Positions 42,516-51,384 are shown, counted from the stretch's first letter. The stretch is 64,000 bases of DNA from Rhizobium sp. P32RR-XVIII (GCF_012641395.1 NZ_JABAIH010000007.1:62001-126000), one strand, 5' to 3'. Notes: generated from the sequence alone by a model not told the origin. Numbers and translations are program-made.

Positions 42516-44952
42516 TTTCGCCGGATGGTGCCTCACCATCCGTTGCACTCGCAAGCGCATGCAATCTGACGCGCTTGACCATGCCTGGCGCTAGGTGAAA
42601 CCAGTCATCGGCGGCGCGATAGTGCGGCACATCGAGGTGCACGGACTGCGCAAAATGATCGGCCTGCAGTTCAAGTATCCAATGGCCGCCCTCCACTACC
42701 GCCCTCGCCTCGACGGTCGCGTCATGGAACGCCTTTGATCGTCCGAGCGGAAAGTGGAAGGCGTCGGCAAGCAGGCCGTCAGCCGAGCGCAACCGTGCTA
42801 CGGTCACGTCATGCGACGGCGGACCGAAACGAAAGGCGTAGGTCGTATCGAAGAAAGCACCGAAGAGGTCGGTTGCCGGAATCCTTTCGTTCGACCTCGG
42901 CGCAAGGTTCATCGCGCGGCTACCGCCGACAGCCCTCTGCTTGCCGTCCCGCAGGCAGACGACTTCGAGCTCGACCTCCAAGGTTCCGCGGGTTTCATTG
43001 ATGACATGGATGTCGAGGCCGTTCGTGCCCTCATCGGTCAACAGCACCTGGACCGGACGGAAGGCCCGGCGCATGGCATACCACACCGGCTTGGGCTCTC
43101 CGGTGGAATCGATGACGCCCCAACCGGCTCCGGGCAGCAGATCTTGCAGCGTCCAGACAAGCGCGCCGTTGCAGCTGGAAGCCTTGCGCCGCCACTCGGC
43201 GAAGGTCTCCGTCAGCACCTCACCTGTGACGGCCCGGGACAGATCGAGATAGCCCTCCGAATTTTCGCGGCGCAACGCTGCCGGATCGGCGTCGTAAAGT
43301 TCCTTCAGATAGAAATCGCGGACATCCTCGAAATCCCAGGAGGCGCCGCGGTCTCGCGGAACACGGGCCTTCCATAGCGGACTATGGACCGCCGGAACAT
43401 CCAGATGCCGTTGCAGCGTCTTCTGTTGCGGCACATGCGCGAAGGCGAGGCTTTCGGCGGCAAAGCGGATATCGGCACGTCGCGCATCTTCCAGCGGACG
43501 CATATAGGCGCCGACGCCGTAATAATGCGTCACACCGGCATTCGGCGAGAACGGCATCGGGCCACCACAGGGCGAGTTCGGCACGTAAGGAACGTCCGGT
43601 CGCATGCGCCCCGCGATCGCCGGGATGACGTCCTCCGTGAGCGGCCCATTCCAGAATTCCCGCGGCAGTCCAAGCATCGCCGCCTGCTGGTAGATCTCGC
43701 TGCCGCCGCAAAGGACCGCCAGAGACGGGCAAGCCTGGACGCTATGAAGAAACTGCTCGACCTCTGCATGGACATGGCTGGTGAACGCCTTGTCGTTTCG
43801 CGGATAGTCGAAATTCGCGAACATGAAGTCCTGCCACACGAGGATGCCGAGTTCGTCGCAAAGCTCGAAGAACTCAGGCGTTTCGTATGTCATCGTCCCG
43901 CCGATGCGGATCATGTTCATGCCGGCGTCGGCGGCGAGACGCAGGAAGGGTTCGTAGTCTGCCCGCGTGCCCGGTAGGCGCACGATATCAGCCGTCGTCC
44001 AGACCGCACCTCGGCAGAAGACGGGCTCGCCATTCACCAGCAGGCCGAAACCCTCGCCATCGGCACCCCGATCGATTTCGATACACCGGAAGCCGGTCTT
44101 TCCGAGCGGATACTCAACGCCGTCTGAAACAAGCGTCAGCTCGTAAAGATGCGGAGTGCCATGCGTATGCGGCCACCACCGCTGAACTTCCGGCAACTTG
44201 ATGATCGCCGAATAGTGGTTGTCACCGACTTTCTCGAAGCCCTGCTCGACCCCGCCGCAGCGAAGCAGCATCACGGGGTCTTCCGCATCCGTGTGCAGCG
44301 ACACGCTGAGTCGGCCAATTCCGCTCTCTTCCAGCACGGCCCGGATCGAAACATTGTCGATCGAAACCGCGTTGCGGCGGACGAGCGTAATCGGCCTCCA
44401 TGGACCGACGGCATGAATTTCTGGGCACCAGCCAGGCATATGGCCGAGCAGTGTCGTGCGAAAATTCTTGAGGCCTTGTGGCGTGATCATCTGCGGACGC
44501 CAGCGAGCGCGAGCGCCAGAATCGGCCAGATGAGGACCGAGCGCGCGGAAGCAGAGGGCCAGATCATCGCCGCCCGCCAGCGTGACCGGGATTTCATGGG
44601 CGGTGAACATGCTCTCGGAAGAGAGGATTTCTTGGCCGTTCAGAAAGACATGGCAGAGCGTCGCAAGCCCATCGAAACGAAGAATGGCATCACCGGGCTC
44701 GGCGTCGAAGAGCCTGCAGACGTACCAGGCATCTTTCGTCTCCAGGGATTCGGGATTTTCGCGATCAAAGAGACCGGCGCGCTCCAGCGCTTCGGCCACG
44801 GTTCCCGGAACGGGCGCGGCAATGAACTGGGAAGACGGCGGAATGTCGCGCGGAGTTGCGCACGCCCCAGGTTCCGTCAGAACCAAATTCCAACCTTCGG
44901 TGAGCGGGGCCTCTTCCGCGCCCACGCTCGCCAATCGCCCCCGCATGCTCAA
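42478..44952 (-). CDS. Glycoside hydrolase family 2, beta-mannosidase-like
   Basis: 824-residue GH2 protein: N-terminal jelly-roll (about 15-190) with FDGLATLCHVFLNGQEIL, immunoglobulin-like domain, then TIM barrel with GMNMIRIGGTMTYETPEFFE and DELGILVWQDFMFANFDYP. The acid/base Glu is E419 in LCGGSEIYQQ (usual GNNE reads GGSE), and the nucleophile candidate is E500 in RFAAESLAF. The WQDFMFA motif is beta-mannosidase-like. No signal peptide, so cytoplasmic. It is the last gene of a five-gene operon with carrier-protein genes, ten bases after DUF1839, and its end overlaps the hydrolase gene by 38 bases. Confidence 0.82.
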   Translation of the reverse strand: MSMRGRLASVGAEEAPLTEGWNLVLTEPGACATPRDIPPSSQFIAAPVPGTVAEALERAGLFDRENPESLETKDAWYVCRLFDAEPGDAILRFDGLATLCHVFLNGQEILSSESMFTAHEIPVTLAGGDDLALCFRALGPHLADSGARARWRPQMITPQGLKNFRTTLLGHMPGWCPEIHAVGPWRPITLVRRNAVSIDNVSIRAVLEESGIGRLSVSLHTDAEDPVMLLRCGGVEQGFEKVGDNHYSAIIKLPEVQRWWPHTHGTPHLYELTLVSDGVEYPLGKTGFRCIEIDRGADGEGFGLLVNGEPVFCRGAVWTTADIVRLPGTRADYEPFLRLAADAGMNMIRIGGTMTYETPEFFELCDELGILVWQDFMFANFDYPRNDKAFTSHVHAEVEQFLHSVQACPSLAVLCGGSEIYQQAAMLGLPREFWNGPLTEDVIPAIAGRMRPDVPYVPNSPCGGPMPFSPNAGVTHYYGVGAYMRPLEDARRADIRFAAESLAFAHVPQQKTLQRHLDVPAVHSPLWKARVPRDRGASWDFEDVRDFYLKELYDADPAALRRENSEGYLDLSRAVTGEVLTETFAEWRRKASSCNGALVWTLQDLLPGAGWGVIDSTGEPKPVWYAMRRAFRPVQVLLTDEGTNGLDIHVINETRGTLEVELEVVCLRDGKQRAVGGSRAMNLAPRSNERIPATDLFGAFFDTTYAFRFGPPSHDVTVARLRSADGLLADAFHFPLGRSKAFHDATVEARAVVEGGHWILELQADHFAQSVHLDVPHYRAADDWFHLAPGMVKRVRLHALASATDGEAPSGEIRTLGSSRIFAI

Positions 44953-44962
44953 GCCCCCGGTA

Positions 44963-45925
44963 TCAAAGCCGCTCGGAAATCGAAGTCATCATGGAATCCC
45001 ATGCATCCGCCGCGGGATCAAGTGCCGTCTGCAACGGCTCGAACTTTCTGCGCGTCACTGCGCGAGCCAGCTGGAACTGCACAGACTTCGCCACTTCGGA
45101 AATCCGCCGCGCATCTTCCTCCGCCCTGGTGAATTTTCCCGACGACAGCCAGGCAAGATGGTCCGCGGCCAGCTCGAAATTGGCGCCGAACTGGCGCAGC
45201 GTGTTGAAGGCATACTTGTGGAAGAAACCGAAGGGGCGATCAGCGATAGCCTCCACCTGCTGCGGAAACTGCTTGGCGAAAGCGCGGATTGGATTTTCAG
45301 CCGGCCGGCGCGAAAAATGCACTTTGAAAAGCCGGTCCGACACGTCGCGGATATGCTTCTCGCCAGAAAATCTCTCCGGAAATTTCGCGAATTCGGTATA
45401 GGGCAGGAAAGGCGGATTTTCCCTTTCCAGATGCATCTGGAAGAGGCCGTCGAAATCTTCCCCCTCAAGCTGAAAATAGCCGGCGTTGTGGAAATACTCG
45501 ACCCGCTTGCCCGCCACATCCAGACGGTTGATCGCAACCGTCGTCTTGCCGTGCTCGCTACGATACGCCGTGCCCTGCGTGTCGGGCATATAAAACGAAT
45601 CCATCTCGATCAGGCAGAGACGGCCGCGCGCAATCTGCGTTTCGACGTGACGCTCAACGCGATCAAAGATCGCAAGTTCGCTGACGCGAATGCCGTAAAG
45701 CGCCTCGAGGTCTTCGAGCGGCACCTTGAAGAAGGTGAACTGATCCCCTTCGAAATCCTGCGTCAGCGTAAAGCCCAGTATCGCTTCCGGCGGCAGCCCG
45801 AGCGTATTCAGGACTTCGATCCAGAGATCGGCATAACAGTTGGTTTCAGGCCACATGCGCTCGCTGGAATGGAGCGCATGCTGGCGGTAGCCATCGGGAC
45901 GGACGGCCGGGAAGACGGATGACAT
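44963..45925 (-). CDS. DUF1839 family protein
   Basis: 320-residue protein of unknown function. It starts near MSSVFPAVRPDGYRQHALHS and has ERMWPETNCYADLWIEVLN, FTLTQDFEGDQFTFFKVPLE, LEALYGIRVSEL, RGRLCLIEMDSFYMPDTQGT and LEGEDFDGLFQMHLE. The middle part resembles a cysteine-protease-like or peptide-binding fold seen in proteins that hold a carrier-protein-linked substrate, with C79? positions not assigned by me. I cannot name a reaction. It lies eight bases after the aa:CP ligase gene and ten before GH2. The frame opens upstream into the ligase gene; ATG 45925 fits the family start. Confidence 0.8.
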   Translation of the reverse strand: MSSVFPAVRPDGYRQHALHSSERMWPETNCYADLWIEVLNTLGLPPEAILGFTLTQDFEGDQFTFFKVPLEDLEALYGIRVSELAIFDRVERHVETQIARGRLCLIEMDSFYMPDTQGTAYRSEHGKTTVAINRLDVAGKRVEYFHNAGYFQLEGEDFDGLFQMHLERENPPFLPYTEFAKFPERFSGEKHIRDVSDRLFKVHFSRRPAENPIRAFAKQFPQQVEAIADRPFGFFHKYAFNTLRQFGANFELAADHLAWLSSGKFTRAEEDARRISEVAKSVQFQLARAVTRRKFEPLQTALDPAADAWDSMMTSISERL

Positions 45926-45933
45926 CGAACGAC

Positions 45934-46851
45934 TCAGCCCCAGAGCGCCTTGCGCACGCTGGCCGGCCATTCCTTCACGTCGAGGCCATGATGGTGGAAG
46001 AGCGCAAGCGCGATGCGCTCGAGGCCGAAGCCGACGCAGGCCGTATGCGCGACGCTGCCGTCTTCGAGATTGAGACCCCACTTCTGGCCGAAGGAGTCCT
46101 GATGATAGTTGAAGCTCATGCAGGCGGTCGGTTTGGCCGTCGAGGTGATCGGGATCAAGAGCTCGAACTTCAGGTTCTGGTCGCGCTGGTTGTTGACCAT
46201 CATCTTGCCGGCGCGGCCGAAGAACGGGTCGTTGGCGACATCGATGATGACCTCGAGGCCGACCTGTTTCATCATCTCGACGCCGCGGTCCATCCAGCGC
46301 TGGCGGAATTCGGTGACGTGGCCTTCCGTGCCCATGCAGACATATTCGCGCATGCGGAAGAGTTGCTGGCGGGCCGGATCTTTCGAGGGCTCATGGCGGA
46401 AGCAATAGGATTGCAGGTCGAAGAGACCGCCCTTGGCCGGCAGGTTGCCGCGCTTGGCGATCGTCGGATAAAGCGGATAGCAGGCCGCCGGCGTCAGCAC
46501 GATCTCGGTCGCTTCCTGGCCCTTCGTCCAGTCGTCTCCGACTTCCATGCACTGCAGCAGGCTCATGTGATCGAGTTCGCTGCCGCAGAAGCTGTGCACC
46601 GTCCCTGCGAGCTGCGGGAAGCTCTTCATGTAGCCGCTCTTTTCAAAAATCGCGCGGTTCATGCCGGGCGGGAAACGCATGGCTTCCGCGCCATCGGCGC
46701 CGCCGAATTTATCGATCAGGCGCTCGAAGGCGGTGATCACGTCTTCGAACTGGCCGCTGCGGCCGTAAAGCCCGTCAACGCCGGTATCAATCAGCAGGCC
46801 GGATTCGAAAAGCCGGTCCAGAAACGAGGTCTGCATATCCATGTGAGTCAC
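45934..46851 (-). CDS. Amino acid:[carrier protein] ligase (atypical seryl-tRNA-synthetase-like)
   Basis: Class II aminoacyl-tRNA-synthetase paralogue of 305 residues without a tRNA-binding domain. It activates an amino acid with ATP and loads it on the phosphopantetheine of a small carrier protein (known for Bradyrhizobium homologues, which prefer Gly or Ala). Visible: FPPGMNRAIFEKSGY, YPLYPTIAKRG, FRHEPSKDPARQQLFRMREY (motif 2) and GFGLERI (motif 3). Zinc ligands C124, E169 and C272 have the family spacing (45 and 103). The start overlaps the flavoprotein stop by four bases; the carrier gene is two genes upstream. Confidence 0.92.
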   Translation of the reverse strand: MTHMDMQTSFLDRLFESGLLIDTGVDGLYGRSGQFEDVITAFERLIDKFGGADGAEAMRFPPGMNRAIFEKSGYMKSFPQLAGTVHSFCGSELDHMSLLQCMEVGDDWTKGQEATEIVLTPAACYPLYPTIAKRGNLPAKGGLFDLQSYCFRHEPSKDPARQQLFRMREYVCMGTEGHVTEFRQRWMDRGVEMMKQVGLEVIIDVANDPFFGRAGKMMVNNQRDQNLKFELLIPITSTAKPTACMSFNYHQDSFGQKWGLNLEDGSVAHTACVGFGLERIALALFHHHGLDVKEWPASVRKALWG

Positions 46852-48032
46852 CCCAGTAGGCTAGTGTCCTGCTTGTGGACGAGAAGCATGCTCGACGTGT
46901 TGCCGAGGATGCGGTCATTCGAGATCATCAGCTGCGCGGAATGGGCGTCGCGCAGATGGCGGCCGACGCTGAAGGGCGTGCCATTCTTGTAGCCCATGAT
47001 GCCGCAGATCAGCATGACGTGGTTGACGATCTCAAGGATCGTTTCCGACGAGGCGATCTTCACGTTGTTCATGGCGACCGCAAAGCCCATCGACGACAAC
47101 TTGTCGGGATCGGTCTTGGCGTCTTCATAGGCCTTGAGGCCGGCAACGACGTTCGACTTCACCATCTGCAGCAGGTTGGAAACTTCTGCGAGACGCAGCG
47201 CCCCCGGCGGCGGAGCACCCGGAGATTTCCGCGCCGCGGCGCGGACGAAAGCCTGCGCGCGAGAGACGGCATCGACAGCAATGCCATACCAGACCCCGCT
47301 CCAGAGGAGATGCGAAGAAGCAAGCATCGACTGCGCGGCGATTTCCGCAAAAGGCTTCGGCAGGATCTGAACAGCAGGCGCCTCGCCCTTGAACAGGAAG
47401 CCATCGGAGCAGGTGCCGCGCATGCCGAGCGTATTCCAGACATGCGTGCGCTCGAGCGTGTACTGGTCCTTCAAGAACGCAGTCAAAACCTGATCCGAGG
47501 ATGCGGCCTCCGGATGGCTGCGCGAGGTGATCAGGATCGCGTCGGCATGCGAGCCGTAGGAAATGACCGTTGCGTCCTTTTCGAGGCGGCAGGTGTCACC
47601 GTCGACTTCGATAGCGCAGATGCTGTTGCGCAGATTGCCGCCGATACCACCTTCCGTCGTTGCCGAGGCGATCAGCAGCTGTTCTGTCGCGATGCGCTGC
47701 ATGAAGCTCGCGTGCCATGCGCTCTCGACCCCGTGCTCGACGAGGCTTGAAAGCTTGATGTGATGCATGGCGAATACCATGGCGCTCGCGGCGCAGGCCT
47801 GGCCAAGAATGGAGCAGAGTTCGGCGATTTCCGTTGTCGTCGCACCCTCGCCGTCCAGGTGGCGGGGAACCTGAATGCCGAGCAAGCGTTCGGCCTTCAT
47901 CGCATCGACCGCTTCGCGCGGGAAACGGCCTTCGGCGTCGACGATATCGGCGTATTTGGCCGCAATCTCGGCGACGCGCACGGCTCTCGCCGCGAAGCTT
48001 TCTTCCTTGATCTTGACCTGGAAGTTCATCAC
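46848..48032 (-). CDS. Acyl-CoA dehydrogenase family flavoprotein
   Basis: 394 residues with the ACAD fold: RFPREAVDAMKAERLLGIQV, EIAELCSILGQACAASAMVF, LIASATTEGGIGGNLRNSIC and WNTLGMRGTCSDGFLF. The C-terminal part reads HLRDAHSAQLMISNDRILGN; the usual IYEGT catalytic Glu is not there, so the base may be elsewhere or the enzyme may be an FAD/FMN oxygenase-type relative. Between carrier and ligase genes with four-base overlaps on both sides, so its substrate is probably an aminoacyl group on the carrier (as in proline-carrier dehydrogenases), which is inference. Confidence 0.88.
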   Translation of the reverse strand: MMNFQVKIKEESFAARAVRVAEIAAKYADIVDAEGRFPREAVDAMKAERLLGIQVPRHLDGEGATTTEIAELCSILGQACAASAMVFAMHHIKLSSLVEHGVESAWHASFMQRIATEQLLIASATTEGGIGGNLRNSICAIEVDGDTCRLEKDATVISYGSHADAILITSRSHPEAASSDQVLTAFLKDQYTLERTHVWNTLGMRGTCSDGFLFKGEAPAVQILPKPFAEIAAQSMLASSHLLWSGVWYGIAVDAVSRAQAFVRAAARKSPGAPPPGALRLAEVSNLLQMVKSNVVAGLKAYEDAKTDPDKLSSMGFAVAMNNVKIASSETILEIVNHVMLICGIMGYKNGTPFSVGRHLRDAHSAQLMISNDRILGNTSSMLLVHKQDTSLLG

Positions 48033-48280
48033 GCGACCTTCCGGCTATCCTTGATCAGATCGACCGTCTTTTCGATGGCGGAGATGCTGGCAAAGGATTT
48101 GCGGTTCAGGAGATTGTCGGGAAATTCGATATCGAAGGCTTCTTCGATGCCGAGCATGAGCTGCACAGAGGCAAAGGAAGTAAGACCGGCCGCGTAAAGA
48201 TCGGCATCGTCGGCAACCTGGTCGATGGAAACAGGAAGCTTGCCAAATTTGGCTAGCAGTTCGCGGATTGTCTTGTTCAT
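48029..48280 (-). CDS. Acyl/aminoacyl carrier protein
   Basis: 83-residue carrier protein: MNKTIRELLAKFGKLPVSID, ADLYAAGLTSFASVQLMLGI with the phosphopantetheine Ser at S35 (GLTSF instead of the usual DSL), then EEAFDIEFPDNLLNRKSF. It is presumably loaded by a phosphopantetheinyl transferase from elsewhere and charged by the ligase two genes downstream. GGAGG lies before ATG 48280; the frame extends 21 codons upstream. First gene of the operon, stop overlapping the flavoprotein start by four bases. Confidence 0.93.
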   Translation of the reverse strand: MNKTIRELLAKFGKLPVSIDQVADDADLYAAGLTSFASVQLMLGIEEAFDIEFPDNLLNRKSFASISAIEKTVDLIKDSRKVA

Positions 48281-48548
48281 CCTTAAAACCTCCAAGATTG
48301 TCATGATCCCGAGCCGGCGAGGACTCGCCTTCATCATGGGCATTCTCTTAGGCCGGAAAACAAAACATTCCGCTAATTGGTCTGGTTAAATATGAGGAAG
48401 ATTCGCGCTTAAAATTGTAGCAAGCACTTGGCGGCGATGGCTTTTATTTTTTGATCTACAGATACTTAGCTTTAGCTCCTGCCGTAGACGACGAGATTCC
48501 GTTGCGAGCTGAAAGTACGGAAATGATACGTTTCCGTCTCGAATCTTG
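48281..48548. other. Intergenic region between carrier-protein operon and epmB
   Basis: 268 bases holding the promoter of the carrier-protein operon and the epmB 3' end. No hexamer pair was clear. It is visibly more AT-rich than the genes (for example around 48360-48470). An inverted repeat lies at 48517-48537. No supported gene. Confidence 0.5.
48517..48537 (-). repeat. Inverted repeat after epmB
   Basis: ACGGAAA (48517-48523), seven bases, TTTCCGT (48531-48537). It is 12 bases after the epmB stop; a weak terminator or an operator for the next operon. Confidence 0.45.
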
Positions 48549-49601
48549 CTATTCGGCGGGCGGATAGACATGCTCTCCGCCGGCGTAATCCGACACCGAA
48601 AAGCAGCCGTCCGCCGTCTTGCGGATAGAACTCTCTCCGATCACCGCCTTCCCGTAACCACCGGGGATGTCGAGGATATAGGTCGGCTGGCAAAGGCCGG
48701 AGATACGGCCGCGCAGCGAAGCGACGATCCTCTGGCCCTCTTCGATCGTCAGCCGGAAATGGCTGGTGCCAGGCGCAAGGTCGGGATGATGCAAATAGTA
48801 AGGCTTGATGCGCGTCTCGACAAAGGTCTTCATCAAATCCGCAAGAACGGCCGCATCGTCGTTGACGCCCTTCAGAAGCACGGACTGGCTGATCATGACG
48901 ATTCCGGCATCGACCAGCCGTCCGCAGGCTGCGCGCGCCTCGCTCGTCATCTCGCGCGGGTGGTTGGCATGGAGGGCTATATACGTCGTCTTGCCGCTCG
49001 CCTTCAGCGATGCGATCAAGGCCGCATCGATCCTCTGCGGATCGACGACGGGCACGCGCGTGTGGAAGCGGATGATCTTCACATGATCGATGGCGGCGAG
49101 CTGGCACATGATCTCTTCGAGGCGGCGGGGCGAAAGGATCAGCGGATCGCCGCCGGTGAGGATGACTTCCCAGATTTCGGAGTGGCTGCGAATGTACTCG
49201 AAAGCCGCCTTCATTGCCGCCGGATCCAGCGTCCCGAGCCCCTGGGGGCCAACCATCTCCCGCCTGAAGCAGAAGCGGCAATAGACCGGACACACATGCA
49301 CGGCCTTCAGGAGCACGCGGTCCGGATAGCGATGCACAATGCCTTCCACCGGACTGTGCGCATGATCTCCAATCGGGTCGGCGCGTTCTTCAGGGGTCAT
49401 GGCAAGTTCGGCGGCATCCGGAATGAACTGACGCGCTATCGGGTCAGCCGGATCGGCGCGATCGATCAGCTTGGCAACGGTTGGCGTCAGGCCGATCGCA
49501 TATCGGGCGGCGACCTCTTCCAGGGCCAACCGGTCGCGCTCGGCGATCAACCCGGCATTCGCCAGGTCATCGACGCTTTTGACCGGCCGGACGATATTCA
49601 T
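48549..49601 (-). CDS. epmB: EF-P beta-lysylation protein EpmB (lysine 2,3-aminomutase-like)
   Basis: Radical-SAM, PLP-dependent enzyme converting (S)-alpha-lysine to (R)-beta-lysine for EF-P modification. The 350-residue product has the cluster motif HVCPVYCRFCFR (CxxxCxxC), the EVILTGGDPLILS SAM region, IIRFHTRVPVVDPQRI, the TYIALHANHPREMT segment, SQSVLLKGVNDDA and a C-terminal YVLDIPGGYGK-like motif (here TYILDIPGGYGKAVIGE). The epmA gene lies upstream with a four-base overlap, and efp is divergent, so EpmB rather than catabolic KamA. Confidence 0.93.
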   Translation of the reverse strand: MNIVRPVKSVDDLANAGLIAERDRLALEEVAARYAIGLTPTVAKLIDRADPADPIARQFIPDAAELAMTPEERADPIGDHAHSPVEGIVHRYPDRVLLKAVHVCPVYCRFCFRREMVGPQGLGTLDPAAMKAAFEYIRSHSEIWEVILTGGDPLILSPRRLEEIMCQLAAIDHVKIIRFHTRVPVVDPQRIDAALIASLKASGKTTYIALHANHPREMTSEARAACGRLVDAGIVMISQSVLLKGVNDDAAVLADLMKTFVETRIKPYYLHHPDLAPGTSHFRLTIEEGQRIVASLRGRISGLCQPTYILDIPGGYGKAVIGESSIRKTADGCFSVSDYAGGEHVYPPAE

Positions 49602-50662
49602 CGGCCATACTCCGCGACAGGCGCCCAGAGCACTTGATCGATACGCGACGCACCTGTGGCGAGCATCACCAGCCGGTCGAAGCCCAGCGCGATGCCGCTG
49701 GCTTCCGGCATAATCGAAAGCGCCTCGAGGAAATCCTCGTCGATCGGGTAACGCTCGCCGTAGATGCGCGCTTTCTCGGCCATCTCGATTTCGAAGCGAC
49801 GGCGCTGCTCGGTTGCATTCGTCAGTTCGCCGAAGCCGTTCGCCAGCTCGACGCCGCAGGCGTAAAGCTCGAAACGCTCGGCAACCCGTGGATCGCGGGC
49901 CGAAGGACGGGCGAGCGCTGCTTCGGATACCGGATACTCGTCAAGAATGGTCGCGCGGCCGAAGCCGAGATGCGGTTCTATCTTTTCGACGAGCACGCGG
50001 CTGAAGAGGTCCGCCCAGGCATCATCGGCCGAAACGCGCATGCCGTTCCGCCGCAGTTCGGAAGCCAGATGCTCCCGATCCGTCGACCCGTCGGTCGCGA
50101 CCGAAGTAAGCAGATCGATGCCCGCATGGCGCTCGAACGCCTCGGCGACAGTGATACGCTCGGGCCCCGCGAATGGGTTGGCTTCGGCGCCCCGGTAGGT
50201 CAGCTTCGGCGTCTTGACGGTCTCGGCGGCAAGCGCCAGAAGCCGCACGCAATCCATCATCAATGTTTCGTAGCTTTCGTCGGCCCGATACCATTCCAGC
50301 ATCGTGAATTCGGGATGATGGAGCGGGCCGCGCTCACGGTTTCGGTAGACATGGGCAAAGCAAGCGATGCGCTGTTCGCCCGCCGAAAGCAGCTTCTTGC
50401 AGGCAAATTCCGGCGATGTGTGCAGGTAGAAAGGCGCCGCCTGCCCGTCCGTCGTCAGAGCCTGTGTCGCAAAAGCGTGAAGATGCGCCTCATTCCCCGG
50501 CGAAACCTGCAGCGTCGCCGTATCGACCTCGATGAAATCCTCGCCTGCGAAGTAGCCGCGCACCGCCGCCTGGATCGCATTGCGCCCGATCAGGAAAGGG
50601 CGGCGATCCGCATGGACGCCGGGTGTCCACCAGGGAGACGCTTTGCCGCTCGTCAGGTTCAT
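49598..50662 (-). CDS. epmA: EF-P lysine aminoacylase EpmA (GenX/PoxA)
   Basis: Class II lysyl-tRNA-synthetase paralogue that puts (R)-beta-lysine on Lys34 of EF-P. The 354-residue product lacks the anticodon domain and has FIEVDTATLQVSPGNEAHLH, PFYLHTSPEFACKKLLSAGE, HHPEFTMLEWYRADESYETL (motif 2 region), GVELANGFGELTNATEQRRR and the motif 3 SGIALGFDRLVMLATGA. Length is close to the E. coli enzyme (325) with a short N-terminal extra. Divergent from efp, 152 bases apart. Confidence 0.94.
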   Translation of the reverse strand: MNLTSGKASPWWTPGVHADRRPFLIGRNAIQAAVRGYFAGEDFIEVDTATLQVSPGNEAHLHAFATQALTTDGQAAPFYLHTSPEFACKKLLSAGEQRIACFAHVYRNRERGPLHHPEFTMLEWYRADESYETLMMDCVRLLALAAETVKTPKLTYRGAEANPFAGPERITVAEAFERHAGIDLLTSVATDGSTDREHLASELRRNGMRVSADDAWADLFSRVLVEKIEPHLGFGRATILDEYPVSEAALARPSARDPRVAERFELYACGVELANGFGELTNATEQRRRFEIEMAEKARIYGERYPIDEDFLEALSIMPEASGIALGFDRLVMLATGASRIDQVLWAPVAEYGR

Positions 50663-50814
50663 TCAAAGCTTTCTTCGCCGTATCGGTCAACGCGGGGGTG
50701 GCGTTTTGCCGGATTTTAGGATAGTTGCGCCCCAACGAAAAACAAATTTGCGTCTCCCGGGGATACTTCGGCAGATCCTCTACGACGCCGAATGCCGAGT
50801 TACAAGGAAGTCTT

Positions 50815-51384
50815 ATGGTCAAGGTCATCGCCTCCTCCGTCCGCAAGGGCAACGTTCTCGACGTGGACGGCAAGCTCTACGTCGTTCTCACCGCCCAGAA
50901 CTTTCACCCGGGCAAGGGCACGCCGGTCACTCAAGTTGACATGCGCCGCATCGTCGACGGCGTGAAGGTTTCCGAACGCTGGCGCACGACCGAGCAGGTC
51001 GAGCGTGCGTTCGTCGAAGACGTGAACTTCCAGTTCCTCTACGAAGACGGTGAAGGCTTCCACTTCATGAACCCGGCAACCTACGACCAGGTCGTCGTCG
51101 ATGTCGACACCATGGGCGACCAGAAGGCCTACCTCCAGGAAGGCATGACCTGCATTCTGTCGATCCACGAAGGCATTCCGCTGGCGCTCGAACTGCCGCG
51201 CCATGTCACGCTCGAAATTGTCGAGACCGAGCCGGTCGTCAAGGGCCAGACGGCTTCCTCTTCTTACAAGCCGGCGATCCTTTCGAATGGCGTACGCACC
51301 CTGGTGCCGCCGCACATCGACGCAGGTACGCGCGTCGTCATCGCCACGGAAGACAACTCCTACGTTGAGCGCGCAAAGAACTGA
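50815..51384 (+). CDS. efp: Translation elongation factor P
   Basis: Relieves ribosome stalling at polyproline. The 189-residue product starts MVKVIASSVRKGNVLDVDGK and contains the modified Lys34 in NFHPGKGTP, as expected for beta-lysylation by the neighbouring epmA and epmB. Then TEQVERAFVEDVNFQFLYED, TMGDQKAYLQEGMTCILSIH and the OB domains ending PPHIDAGTRVVIATEDNSYV. ATG 50815 gives the family start; the frame is open to 50725. A good terminator follows. Confidence 0.96.
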   Translation: MVKVIASSVRKGNVLDVDGKLYVVLTAQNFHPGKGTPVTQVDMRRIVDGVKVSERWRTTEQVERAFVEDVNFQFLYEDGEGFHFMNPATYDQVVVDVDTMGDQKAYLQEGMTCILSIHEGIPLALELPRHVTLEIVETEPVVKGQTASSSYKPAILSNGVRTLVPPHIDAGTRVVIATEDNSYVERAKN

